A DNA stretch of 64,000 bases from Roseiarcus sp963776665 (lineage in GTDB: Bacteria; Pseudomonadota; Alphaproteobacteria; Rhizobiales; Beijerinckiaceae), in NCBI GenBank assembly GCA_963776665.1, contig CAVZNQ010000014.1, positions 41,981 to 105,980 on the forward strand, read 5' to 3'. Shown piece after piece: positions 26,577 to 35,638 of the stretch. The position numbers were made by a program, and so were the translations under genes. The notes beneath the pieces are model-generated. The model was not told the DNA's origin. It saw nothing but the letters and a program-made list of their open reading frames with translations, and did no database searches. Numbering within the stretch: the stretch's first letter is position 1; every line of letters begins with the position of its first letter.

Positions 26577-26743
26577 TGAACGTCCTCGCGACCGGGAATT
26601 CGGGCCCGTCGGCGCGCGGCGCCGCGAACGGCCGACACCATAACGCCATTCGATCTGCGGCAAAATCGCGCTTCGTCTCGGCGCCCGCTCGACGGCTGCG
26701 CGCAGTACGGCTATCCCTCCGGATCAAGCGAACGGAACAGCCA

Positions 26744-27271
26744 ATGTATGCTCGCAGGTTTGCCTTGGCGGTCGCTGTGCTCGCCGGACTCATTGGCTCG
26801 CAAGCGCCGGAATTCGCCCAGCAATATCGCCAGCGCCTGGGTGGCGCGCTCGAAGAACTCAATCGGATGATCGCAGAGTTCGATGCGGAGGTTCGGGCCG
26901 AGAACCTCACTCCGGCCGAGGGACTGAGCCGGCTCGAGGCCAACGCCGACCCGCTGGCGCGCGAGCGCGGCGAGGATATGGCGAAGGCGATCGACCGCGC
27001 GAAGCGGCTCGGCGAGCAGCTTCAGGCGTTAACCTCCGGCGGTCCTCTCACCCGCCTCTATGTCGTGGCGAGGGACTTCGATCCCGAGATTGCCAAGAGC
27101 GCGCTCGACGCTTACGAACCCGCCGCGCCGCTGTCGCTCGGCGCGCTCGCCGCCGCCGGTCTCGCGGCGTTCTGGGGCTGGGCGGCGACACACCTGATCG
27201 CGTGGCCGTTCCGCCGCCGTTCCCGGCCCGAGACGATGGGCGCGCAATCCCGCCCGGCCAATCCCGGCTGA
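26744..27271 (+). CDS. DUF2937 family membrane protein
   Basis: 175 residues. The N-terminal hydrophobic segment (ALAVAVLAGLIGSQAP) is followed by the family signature PEFAQQYRQRLGGALEELNRMI, a long helical region, then a second membrane segment (LGALAAAGLAAFWGWAATHLIAWPF) and a basic tail. This matches DUF2937, a proteobacterial family of unknown function. ATG at 26744 is the start that puts the first helix at the N-terminus. Confidence 0.8.
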   Translation: MYARRFALAVAVLAGLIGSQAPEFAQQYRQRLGGALEELNRMIAEFDAEVRAENLTPAEGLSRLEANADPLARERGEDMAKAIDRAKRLGEQLQALTSGGPLTRLYVVARDFDPEIAKSALDAYEPAAPLSLGALAAAGLAAFWGWAATHLIAWPFRRRSRPETMGAQSRPANPG

Positions 27272-27310
27272 GGCTTTGGCTGGCCCGGCTCGCGCCGTTC
27301 CTCCGCGGCC

Positions 27311-29305
27311 TCAGACGAACTTGATCACGCTTGGATTGGCGGCGATTGTGGGCGCCGACAGTCCCGCAAGGGTAAGGCTGTCTCCATGCGAGTCGCCAAT
27401 CCGCAGGCCGGTCGCGTTTTGGGTGGACTTGGCGAGGACCGCCGCGAGTTCCTGAGCCTGCGTCATACCGGGCTTGAGATAGGAGAAGGACGACGCCGAA
27501 AGCTGGATCGTGTCAGGAGTCGTTCCCGACGCAGCAAATCCCCGGATCGTCTCGCTGCCGAAGCCGGTCGAGAAGACGAAATTCTCTGAGCCGCTGCTCG
27601 TGGCGTCAAGAATTTGGGTGGGATCGTAGGTAAGCGGATCTGTGGGGCCCGTCCCCACTCCGAGAAATTCGGCGCCGCCGCCCCTAGTGACCGTCATGCC
27701 TGGATCGTAGAGGCGGAGTTCGTCTTTGGTCGAACTGAGATTCAGGTCTTCGGCCCCGAGCAGGAGAAAGCCGCCGGTGACAACGTCGAAGGATTCGTAG
27801 GAAGAATAGCTCTTGCCTATGACGTTCGTGTAGGCCCATTCCGTCGGCGCCCCGGCCGGCGTTTGAACCTTGGTTTCGGTCAGCGCGGCCCCATTTGCGA
27901 GATCGGCGGACGACTGCGTGGCCGTCTGGGCGAAGTTGGCGGCGGTGAGGGGCGCCAATCCCGAGAGCACCACTTCGAAATCGGGTGTGGCATTGCCGGA
28001 ATCGCCCGCCAAGTCGGCCTCGACATAGGTTCGGTTGTTCGCAGGGTCCAACTGATAGCGCACCTGAGCGCCGGAGCCGCTGAACGGAGCAGTGCCGATG
28101 AACGTGAAATGCTGAAGGCCGGCCTTGGTGATGTCGGCGTCCATTCGGCTCAGGTCAATGACGTCCTTGGCCGGGTCAAAATTCGAGACATATTCGTGGA
28201 CGCTGGCGGTTGAATCCGAGACGGCGAGGAACGTAAGGATGTTCGCTCCCTGCCCGGCGAACGTGTTACTCGGGGCATAGCCGCTGACGAAATTGGTTTC
28301 GTTGGTCGATCCGACAAAGGTTGTTCCGCTGTTGCCCACCAGCGTCGTCGGCGTTGACCCGGTACTAGAGAGGGTTTGGCCGGCGGCTGTTGCGGTGAGC
28401 ACATGAGCGGGCAGAATGGCGGTCTTCTCGTATGCGGCTAGCGCTTTGGCCGAGGAGGCCGGATCCGAAAAGGAAACGAGCGTATTACCCTGGACGGTCG
28501 CGGAGGTCTCCGTGTTCCCGTAGTATGGGCCGTACGCCGCAAAGGCGATGGTATTGTTGGTGACCGAAACATTGCTCATCGGGTACAGCCCGGGACTGAT
28601 TTCGACATTAAATGATCCACCGAACAAGTAATTGCCCGACACGGTCACGTCGCTGATGGCTCCCCCTTGGGACCAAATGCGAATGTCGCTATTCGCGTTG
28701 CCTACGCCGGCGGTGGATGTCGAATCGATGAAATTGTCGGTGATGGTCGTCGGCACGGTGGCGTTGAGCATTTGGATTGCGTCGGCGTGCGCTCCTGCCG
28801 CAAATCCCGCGCCGCTGAAGTAATTACCTGTGACGACGCCCCCTGCGAAATCGATCGCGTCTGTGGGCGAGTTAAGAAACGTGTTGTCCTCGATGGTTAT
28901 CATTTGTGTGGCGTTGATCCACATATTCCCTTCGGTCGGCGCACCGGAACCCTGAAACGTGCTGTCTTCGATCGTCGCCCCGCTATAGCCGGGAGCCTGG
29001 CTGATCGTCCAAAAACTCGACGTCGCGGTGAACGTAGAATCCTTGATGGTCACATTGTTGGCCTCGATCGTCACGGTCGCCGAACCAAAGTTTATGCCGC
29101 TCAGAACGGCGCCGTTCTGCGTGACGTAGACCTGGTTGTTAGATGGGCTGTAAAAGTACGGCGCTCCCGAAGGATTTTGGGTGATCGTCGTATAATTCAC
29201 CAACGACGACGCTGGAAGCGGATTGCCGGTGTGCGTATCGATCCCGGGCAACACCGCGCCGGGGTTCGCGTTACGGACCAATTGAATTTCAGCACTGGTG
29301 ATCAT
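27311..29305 (-). CDS. secreted right-handed beta-helix protein with serralysin-like C-terminal region
   Basis: 664 residues. Residues about 60-270 form repeated short beta turns (GATIEDSTFQGSG, ITIEDNTFLNSP, VSVTNNTIAF), a parallel beta-helix as in pectate lyases. Residues about 350-480 resemble the peptidase M10 C-terminal domain (FDPAKDVIDLSRMDADI, FTFIGTAPFSGSGAQVRY, YVEADLAGDSGNATPDFEVVLSG), which usually signals type I secretion. A further Asn/Gly-rich domain ends NPSVIKFV. There is no Sec signal, so ABC-type export is inferred; no exporter genes are adjacent. Start at 29305 follows AAGGA. Substrate unknown, probably a polysaccharide or surface layer. Confidence 0.75.
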   Translation of the reverse strand: MITSAEIQLVRNANPGAVLPGIDTHTGNPLPASSLVNYTTITQNPSGAPYFYSPSNNQVYVTQNGAVLSGINFGSATVTIEANNVTIKDSTFTATSSFWTISQAPGYSGATIEDSTFQGSGAPTEGNMWINATQMITIEDNTFLNSPTDAIDFAGGVVTGNYFSGAGFAAGAHADAIQMLNATVPTTITDNFIDSTSTAGVGNANSDIRIWSQGGAISDVTVSGNYLFGGSFNVEISPGLYPMSNVSVTNNTIAFAAYGPYYGNTETSATVQGNTLVSFSDPASSAKALAAYEKTAILPAHVLTATAAGQTLSSTGSTPTTLVGNSGTTFVGSTNETNFVSGYAPSNTFAGQGANILTFLAVSDSTASVHEYVSNFDPAKDVIDLSRMDADITKAGLQHFTFIGTAPFSGSGAQVRYQLDPANNRTYVEADLAGDSGNATPDFEVVLSGLAPLTAANFAQTATQSSADLANGAALTETKVQTPAGAPTEWAYTNVIGKSYSSYESFDVVTGGFLLLGAEDLNLSSTKDELRLYDPGMTVTRGGGAEFLGVGTGPTDPLTYDPTQILDATSSGSENFVFSTGFGSETIRGFAASGTTPDTIQLSASSFSYLKPGMTQAQELAAVLAKSTQNATGLRIGDSHGDSLTLAGLSAPTIAANPSVIKFV

Positions 29306-29540
29306 GCCATCGTCCTTCGGATTGGGCCCCGGGGAAGCTCGCCGGACCACCAATAGTCGCCCACCATTGTCAGCGGTTGAATTCGATCGTTAAACTTCAA
29401 GACGCCGAAGTTTATTCCTGTCGCTGCAACTCGTCTCGAAAGGTGACGATCGCCTGCGCCCCGGCCGGCGCGGCGTCCGGTCCAACCGGCGAAACCGATC
29501 GAGCCCCGGCCCGGAGACACAGTTGCAGATTAGGAACCGG

Positions 29541-29777
29541 TCAATGCCTGACAATGATATAAATGTAACCAATCCCGGCAGCGATCAGGATCACAGCCAA
29601 AGCGTTCATCGGCACATTGCTTCCGGCATGGTTGCCGACTTGGTTGGCGATTGCGAACGCCGCCGCAGGCAGCATGAAATGGGCCAGGATTCTGGCGCCG
29701 CCTTGGGTGAACATGAAATAAGTTAGAACCGCAAATATGAAGCAAATGACGGTGACAAAATCGTACGCGGTATTCAT
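29541..29777 (-). CDS. small membrane protein, probable XrtV sorting system accessory protein
   Basis: 78 residues with two or three hydrophobic segments (FVTVICFIFAVLTYFMF; ILAHFMLPAAAFAIANQVGNH; ALAVILIAAGIGYIYIIV). The pattern MNTAYDFVTV...LPAAAFAIANQVGNHG resembles, from memory of the family, the short accessory protein found beside exosortase XrtV in Alphaproteobacteria. It lies just downstream of the exosortase gene on the same strand. Identification rests on this similarity plus context. Confidence 0.65.
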   Translation of the reverse strand: MNTAYDFVTVICFIFAVLTYFMFTQGGARILAHFMLPAAAFAIANQVGNHAGSNVPMNALAVILIAAGIGYIYIIVRH

Positions 29778-29988
29778 CTTGGCGGTCCAACTCTCACGCG
29801 GGCCTTGATCGTTCCCTCAGCCGTTTCCCAGGGCACGAATGTAAACCCAAGTCCTAACTAAAATATAACTCCGGAGATTTGAAGGGCGAAATTGGTTCGC
29901 CTCCCGGCTGCCGTCGGCGCGACATTCGCTCCGCGGGCCATCTTCCGACCCAAAAATCGGCAAAACGATCAACGGCCCGTCGACGGCC

Positions 29989-30960
29989 TCATATACCTTC
30001 TGTCCGCCGCGGCCCCTCAGGCAGCGCCTGAGCGCGGCCAGAACGTCCGAAAGCAAGCGCGCGGTGAATCAGAAGGCCAACGACGACGAGGGCGCGATCG
30101 AGAAGGAAGAACAGGATTAAGGCGAACACCCACAGCGCCAAACCCGTGGCGTCATGAAACAGGCCCTCGATCCTGTCGACACCGAAGTAATACGCCCCCA
30201 GCACCAGCGCCAAGACACGGAAGCAATTGGCAAGTATCGCGATCGGAACGGTCGATAGAATCAGAATTATCTTTCGAACCGCATCGTTCGGCACGAACTC
30301 GTGACTATAAAAAACCCCAAGAGCCGGCAGGACGAAAATCGAATTCATCCCGGAACAGGCGTCTTTGACCATAAGTTCGTAAGATCCGATCATGATCATG
30401 ACGCCGTTCTGCGCCACCGGATAACCAAGATCGTAAAGAAAATTCGTCACGACATCGGAAACCCACGCCTTCAGGGGTACGGTGAATGAGTCAAGCAGCC
30501 AACCAGGCGGGGGAACTGAAAACACCAGGAAGGCCAGAGAAAACGCGAAAATCTGCGCCATCTTCCACCCGCCGATGAGCAATATGCAACCCAAGAGCAC
30601 CGGGATTTGGGTCGCGACCTCGACCATCAGCAGGTCCTGCGATCGTGTGACCGCCATCAACAAGAGGGACAGGAGCAAAACGATCCAGCCGGCGACCGGC
30701 GCCGGCCGCAATGCCACGGACCGCAGTTTGTCGCGCTGCTGCCAGGCCGCCCACGCCGCCATAGCCATGATGATCGGACCGTGTCCCTCTTGCTCGCTGG
30801 TCCACGCTCCCCCGGCGAGCCTAAGGTAGGTCGGGAGGTACGCGACAACGAACGACGCCGCAAGCGCACCGAGGAACGCCCAATTGACGCCACGACTTTC
30901 GGCGGCAGCAGACAGCGTGGAACGCTGAACGGGCTCAGTTTTAAGCGACTCGATCGACAT
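29989..30960 (-). CDS. exosortase (probably XrtV type)
   Basis: 323 residues, about eight membrane segments. The transpeptidase active site is complete: Cys 202 in VKDACSGMNSIFVL, Arg 248 in NCFRVLALV and His 269 in FHDATGLALW. Exosortases cleave short C-terminal sorting signals of exported proteins at the inner membrane, normally linked with exopolysaccharide genes; the glycosylphosphotransferase next door fits this. Start at 30960 (AAGGG upstream) gives a short cytoplasmic N-terminus; an upstream start at 31005 is possible. No protein with a recognisable CTERM tail is in the window. Type V is inferred from the small accessory gene. Confidence 0.82.
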   Translation of the reverse strand: MSIESLKTEPVQRSTLSAAAESRGVNWAFLGALAASFVVAYLPTYLRLAGGAWTSEQEGHGPIIMAMAAWAAWQQRDKLRSVALRPAPVAGWIVLLLSLLLMAVTRSQDLLMVEVATQIPVLLGCILLIGGWKMAQIFAFSLAFLVFSVPPPGWLLDSFTVPLKAWVSDVVTNFLYDLGYPVAQNGVMIMIGSYELMVKDACSGMNSIFVLPALGVFYSHEFVPNDAVRKIILILSTVPIAILANCFRVLALVLGAYYFGVDRIEGLFHDATGLALWVFALILFFLLDRALVVVGLLIHRALAFGRSGRAQALPEGPRRTEGI

Positions 30961-31051
30961 GCCGGCCCTTCGCTTCCCCCATCGCAACCTTCGGTCGCCG
31001 CTCACGAGCCGGCAGGTCGGGAAATTCCAGCCGCCTCACAGCGCAGCGTAG

Positions 31052-32374
31052 TCAATGGGCGTCTTTGCCCGACAAAACGACAAATACGGTCCTCATCATT
31101 ATGGAGAAGTCGAGCCAGACGCTCCAGTTGTTGATGTACCAAAGGTCAAGCTCGACCCGCCGTCGCATCTTGTCGAGGGTGTCTGTTTCGCCGCGAGCAC
31201 CGGAAACCTGCGCCCAGCCCGTAATACCGGACTTAACATGGTGCCGGAAAGCATATTTCTCGATCGTGGAAGTGAAATATCGATCGTGCGCGGAAGCGTG
31301 CGGGCGCGGGCCGACCATCGACATATCGCCGATGAAAACGTTCACCAACTGCGGCAGTTCGTCGATGCTGTAACGGCGCAGCCATCGGCCCACCCTTGTC
31401 ACCCGCTTGTCGCTTTTTTGCGCCTGCGGAACCACTTCGCCGTTTTCCATGACGATCATGGTGCGAAACTTGTAGATCCGGAACGGCCGCCCATTGAAAC
31501 CGTGCCGCGTCTGGCGGAAAAGCGCCGGCCCGGGCGAATCCAGCCGGATCGCAATCGCGGCGGCGAGCAGGACCGGCGACAACCCGATCAGGGCGACAAA
31601 CGAAAACACCACGTCAACCGCGCGTTTGACCGCCTGCTCGCTCGGCGACAGCGCCGCCCGCTGAAGCTCGATCCCCACCGTATCGCCGATGTCGGCGTGC
31701 GAGCGCTGGAACAATTGAGCGAGAGTTCCGAACGGCACCAGCGTCACCGGCAACGGAAGGACCCGCAACCGGCGCGCCAACCACCGGACGTTGGACATGC
31801 GCTCGGGATCGACGAACAGCACGACCTCTTCGATGTTGGAGGTGCGGCAGATTGAAATGACGCTGTCGATCACCTCGTCGGCCGCCGATTCCTCGGGAGG
31901 CACCAGAAAGTGGGCCACCGCATGGTAGCCGTGGCGGGTCAAATTATCGATGAACTGGGGCGGCACGGCCTCCTCGCAGGTCAGGCTGACAATCGTGCGG
32001 CCCCGCAAGGCGCCGCTCTCCAGCGCCCGCGGCAACGCGATCCACCACGCCGCCCGGTGCCCGAGCAGAGCGACGATGCCGATCGCGCCGAACAAGATGA
32101 TGTCGCCGCGCGAGAGGTCGCGACTCACCCCCCAGCTGAAAACGCCCGAAGCCAGGATCAGGAAAGCCCCGCACCACGCTCCTAGCACGCTGCGCGCTTG
32201 ATCGTCCCAGACCATCAGCCGGTTCGGACTGTAGAGTTTTTGCACCCGCATCGTGGCCACGAAAAGAATCGCAACGAAGATCGCCGCCGCGATCGTGTGG
32301 GAATATTCGCCCCCAAGCTCGTCCGGCATCCGATGGTAGACCGCCTGGGCGCAGGTCGCACTGGCCAGAATCAA
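31052..32374 (-). CDS. polyprenyl glycosylphosphotransferase (WcaJ/undecaprenyl-phosphate glucose phosphotransferase family)
   Basis: 440 residues from a TTG. N-terminal membrane helices are followed by a Rossmann-like middle part and the C-terminal catalytic domain: RAVDVVFSFVALIGLSPVLL, SPGPALFRQTRHGFNGRPF, YKFRTM, RRYSIDELPQLVNVFIGDMSMVGPRP and GITGWAQVSGARGET. It transfers a sugar phosphate to undecaprenyl phosphate, the first step of an exopolysaccharide unit. The true N-terminus lies further upstream: family-like sequence (RLPIAYRAIAATALGIDL) precedes the TTG in frame but has no start, while an ATG at 32522 is one base out of frame. A +1 indel near 32480-32510 is likely. Confidence 0.82.
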   Translation of the reverse strand: MILASATCAQAVYHRMPDELGGEYSHTIAAAIFVAILFVATMRVQKLYSPNRLMVWDDQARSVLGAWCGAFLILASGVFSWGVSRDLSRGDIILFGAIGIVALLGHRAAWWIALPRALESGALRGRTIVSLTCEEAVPPQFIDNLTRHGYHAVAHFLVPPEESAADEVIDSVISICRTSNIEEVVLFVDPERMSNVRWLARRLRVLPLPVTLVPFGTLAQLFQRSHADIGDTVGIELQRAALSPSEQAVKRAVDVVFSFVALIGLSPVLLAAAIAIRLDSPGPALFRQTRHGFNGRPFRIYKFRTMIVMENGEVVPQAQKSDKRVTRVGRWLRRYSIDELPQLVNVFIGDMSMVGPRPHASAHDRYFTSTIEKYAFRHHVKSGITGWAQVSGARGETDTLDKMRRRVELDLWYINNWSVWLDFSIMMRTVFVVLSGKDAH

Positions 32375-32522
32375 CGCGAGGTCGATGCCAAGAGCCGTCG
32401 CCGCGATCGCGCGATAGGCGATTGGCAGACGCCATCGGCTTCCGCGGGCGATGAAGCGGCCGGCTCCTTGGCCCGGCGAGCCCGGTCGCCGATTCAGGCG
32501 CTATTCGAGTCTCGGTCGTCAT

Positions 32523-32981
32523 CTAACGGCGCTCACAATCCATCGGGAATCGATGCCCAATGGCGCGTCAGTCTTCGCACGTCCAAAGTCCTCAATTGAT
32601 GAATTCGGTAACCACAGTAAATTGTGCGTTAGCCGCAACTCACGTTCCCCGAGCGCGGCTCTACTGGCCACGCCCGGCCTTCGACCGCGCGGGCGATTGA
32701 CGCAGCGCACTGTAAGCGAATCTCAATCCAAGACAAGCCGTCGCGGGATTGATCGCCGCGCGGTCTCGAGTCCGGCCTCGATTCTCCCGCCGGAAGCACT
32801 TAAACAGTACTCGAACGCCACACCGCCTCCAGTCACCCGGATGCGGCGCAAAGCGAAACGAAGTGTAAATCTCTGTTACGGGACATAGTGTCTGGACATC
32901 GAAATTTTGCCGAGCTATACGATCGTCCAATCGCGGCCGGCGAAATGATCAGAGACAATATCAACACGGACTGGGGCCCTC
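32523..32981. other. intergenic region between divergent genes
   Basis: About 460 bases in front of the glycosylphosphotransferase and of the small membrane gene at 32982. Composition falls from GC-rich to AT-rich towards 32980. No supported ORF, RNA or repeat; it probably holds promoters for both directions. Confidence 0.4.
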
Positions 32982-33395
32982 ATGATTGGCGCACTGGTGT
33001 TTTTGTTCCGAATTATTGTCGGTCTTGTCATACTGGCTGGAACGTGGTTTGTTTTTGATAACATACATGACCGAAACACCGAAATAATTATTGCAACCAT
33101 TGGCCTCTTGTATTCATTTATATTTATTATTTCTCGTCGATTACAGTATTTTGGGTTGACGATATTCTCGTTCTTCGGCAGGACCTCATCCTATGTTCAG
33201 AGAATTCCCTACGACCATGTGATGCGCGACGAGGTCGGACTGCGGGCGCCGGGAGGATACACATTCCTCAATGTTCTTATCGCGGCGTTGATTGAAATCC
33301 TCTGTCTCTATCGTCTCTTTTCTTCGCTTCTGGGCCGCGGCTGGGAAGCGCTGTCCCTGCCGATCCATACTCTCCTCCATTCCGCCAATTTTTAA
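32982..33395 (+). CDS. AT-rich small membrane protein of unknown function
   Basis: 137 residues with three or four hydrophobic segments (LVFLFRIIVGLVILAGTWFVF; IIIATIGLLYSFIFIIS; FLNVLIAALIEILCLYRLF). No family is recognised. Codon use is clearly AT-richer than in neighbouring genes, especially around 33040-33190, suggesting recent acquisition. It lies between the exopolysaccharide/exosortase cluster and a secreted protease. Confidence 0.55.
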   Translation: MIGALVFLFRIIVGLVILAGTWFVFDNIHDRNTEIIIATIGLLYSFIFIISRRLQYFGLTIFSFFGRTSSYVQRIPYDHVMRDEVGLRAPGGYTFLNVLIAALIEILCLYRLFSSLLGRGWEALSLPIHTLLHSANF

Positions 33396-33468
33396 GCTCC
33401 CGCTCGACGATCGAACGTCGAGCTTGCGTCTTTTAGCTTCTCTCGGCTATCGCCGAGTGAAGGAAGCC

Positions 33469-34161
33469 ATGAGTGTCGCGGTGAAAGTCCTGAGCCTTGG
33501 CGGCGCCGTGCTGGCGGCTGCGCTCGCGTCGACCGTGGCGTCGGCGCAATCCACCGACGCCGACCTCAAGTCGTTTGCCGTCCATGTCAATCGGACGCCC
33601 CAGCAGTCCTGGCCAGGGTACGGAATCTATCTCGGCAACGGCCTCATCCTCACCGCCTCGCATGTGCCCGGAACCTTCGCAATTACCAAACCCCACGTTG
33701 TCATCGGCGGGCAGGACCTGACGGCCGGGTTGGTAAAGGAAGGCAGTCTCGACGGCGTGGATCTCACTCTGCTGTCAGTCGACGCGACCAATCTTCCGGT
33801 ACGTCTGCGAATGCGCCGTATGCCGCTATGCGAGCGCGCGTCCTATGCGGGCGAAGCCGTGGTCGTCGCCACACCCGAGGGAACCGCCCGCTCCAGGGTT
33901 CTGCCTCCCCAGGCGATTCCGCCGGATCTGCGGGGTCGGTTCGGAACCGCGATCGCCGATGTCGCCACCACCGGGAATTCCGGCTCCGGGGTGTTTGACG
34001 CCGCCAACCTATGCCTGCTCGGGATTATCAGCCGTAAGATTTCCGTCGGTCTGCACTCACCGAGATTTGTAGCGCCGGTCGCCATGACGAGAGATATCGC
34101 CAAGTACTTCGTTCCGGCGTCCGACATCAAAGCTTTCATCCCGCCAAGCGTCGCATACTAG
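33469..34161 (+). CDS. secreted trypsin-like serine protease
   Basis: 230 residues. The Sec signal (LSLGGAVLAAALASTVASAQ) is followed by a chymotrypsin fold with the triad His 65 (LTASHV), Asp 98 (LDGVDLTLLSV) and Ser 171 (TTGNSGSGVF). No PDZ domain is present, so it is not a full HtrA/DegP. Start ATG at 33469 follows AAGGAA; the open frame to 33292 overlaps the previous gene. It acts in the periplasm or outside; substrate unknown. Confidence 0.8.
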   Translation: MSVAVKVLSLGGAVLAAALASTVASAQSTDADLKSFAVHVNRTPQQSWPGYGIYLGNGLILTASHVPGTFAITKPHVVIGGQDLTAGLVKEGSLDGVDLTLLSVDATNLPVRLRMRRMPLCERASYAGEAVVVATPEGTARSRVLPPQAIPPDLRGRFGTAIADVATTGNSGSGVFDAANLCLLGIISRKISVGLHSPRFVAPVAMTRDIAKYFVPASDIKAFIPPSVAY

Positions 34162-34423
34162 GCTGGGCCGCGCCGGGGCCGTCAAAACTTTGCGGCGGCG
34201 GGGACGCCCGTCGTCCGACGGCGCCGGTCAAATTTGGTTGATGGCGGCCCGTGCGGGCCAAAATGGTGGTATTGGCGAAGCGTTCCCCGCGAGAACCGGC
34301 GCACTGGAAGCGCCTGCGTGCTGGGGGTACGGCGCAGTCCGCGCCGCCGCGCCCGGATCGAGCGCGCGTGCCCAAAAGCGTTCAGGGTCGCGCGCCTCAC
34401 CGAGTTGGAGAAGGGTTTCGGTC

Positions 34424-35635
34424 ATGGGGTTCGCCCGGTTCGCGTGGATGGCCTTCCTGGCGTGCGGCGTGGCCGCCGCCTATGGGGTCTATGCGCCCGA
34501 AGCGGCGGATCGCTGGGCTCCGTCCGCTGGCGGGATTGCTCATGACCTGCACAACCGGATCTGGGCTCAGCCCAGCCAGACCGCGTCGGCGCCGGGCCAA
34601 CAGGCGCAGCCGAACGGCCCGGCGCCGATCGTGGTCACGGTGACGGCGGTCAAGCGGGCCGACTTTCCGGTCGTCCTCCAGAGCATCGGACAAGTCCAGG
34701 CGTACAACACCGTTCTGGTCCGGGCGCGAGTCGACGGCCAGATCCTGAAGATCGCGTTCCAGGAAGGGCAGACGGTCAACAAGGGCGATCTTCTCGCCCA
34801 GATTGACGCCAAGCCGTTTCAGGCCATTCTCGATCAGGCCGTCGCCAAGAAATCGCAAGACGAAGCCAATCTCGCCAACGCCAAGCTCGATCTCACCCGC
34901 TATTCGACCCTCGCCAAGCAGGACTTCGCCACCAAGCAGCAACTCGACACCCAGAGCGCGCTCGTGCTGCAACTCACCGCCTCGATCGCCGCCGACACCG
35001 CGACGATCGACGCTGCCAGGACGCAACTGGACTATACGACCATCCGCGCCCCGATCTCCGGCCGCGCCGGCTTCCGTCTCATCGACGAAGGCAATCTCGT
35101 CAACGCCGGACAGCAGACCGGCATCGTTTCGATCGCCCAACTGCAACCGATCTCGGTCATCTTCGCCGAACCGCAGGAATATGTGACCCGGATCAACCAG
35201 GAGTTGGCGGCCGGTTCGCCCGCGGTCACGGTCATGGACGCGGAGGGCCACAAGCTCGCTGTCGGGCGCCTCACGATCAGCGACAACCAGGTCGAACTCG
35301 CGACTGGGACCATCCGGCTCAAGGCCGAGTTCGAAAACAAGGATAACGCCCTGTGGCCTGGGCTCGCCGTAACGACGGGATTGCAGCTCGGGGTTGAGAA
35401 GGACGCCTTGATTGTCCCCACTGAAGTGGTGCAACATGGCCAGAACGGGCTCTACGTCTTCACCGTCGACGATCAGAACCGGGCGCAGGTGCGCGAGGTG
35501 AAGATCGCGTATCAGAACACGACGACAACCGTCATTTCGGACGGCCTGAAGGAGGGCGACCGGGTGGTGACGTCGGGACAGTTCCTGCTTCAGCCCGGAT
35601 CGATCGTTTCGATCGACACCGGAAGCGGAAGCTAG
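34424..35635 (+). CDS. RND periplasmic adaptor (MdtA-type)
   Basis: 403 residues. An N-terminal anchor (FAWMAFLACGVAAAYGVYA) is followed by VTVTAVKRADFPVVLQSIGQVQAYNTVLVRARVDGQILKIAFQEGQTVNKGDLLAQID, a typical MdtA/AcrA start with the lipoyl half-motif. The coiled-coil hairpin and DYTTIRAPISGRAGFRLIDEGNLV come next, then barrel domains ending EGDRVVTSGQFLLQPGS. Start at 34424, after GGAGAAGG, is preferred to an upstream frame from 34190. It is followed after 3 bases by its pump. Confidence 0.9.
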   Translation: MGFARFAWMAFLACGVAAAYGVYAPEAADRWAPSAGGIAHDLHNRIWAQPSQTASAPGQQAQPNGPAPIVVTVTAVKRADFPVVLQSIGQVQAYNTVLVRARVDGQILKIAFQEGQTVNKGDLLAQIDAKPFQAILDQAVAKKSQDEANLANAKLDLTRYSTLAKQDFATKQQLDTQSALVLQLTASIAADTATIDAARTQLDYTTIRAPISGRAGFRLIDEGNLVNAGQQTGIVSIAQLQPISVIFAEPQEYVTRINQELAAGSPAVTVMDAEGHKLAVGRLTISDNQVELATGTIRLKAEFENKDNALWPGLAVTTGLQLGVEKDALIVPTEVVQHGQNGLYVFTVDDQNRAQVREVKIAYQNTTTTVISDGLKEGDRVVTSGQFLLQPGSIVSIDTGSGS

Positions 35636-35638
35636 CCG

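Noticed and set aside
27311..27420. Exosortase sorting signal at the end of the beta-helix protein
   Set aside because: The C-terminus (NPSVIKFV) lacks a hydrophobic helix and basic tail; it fits type I secretion better.
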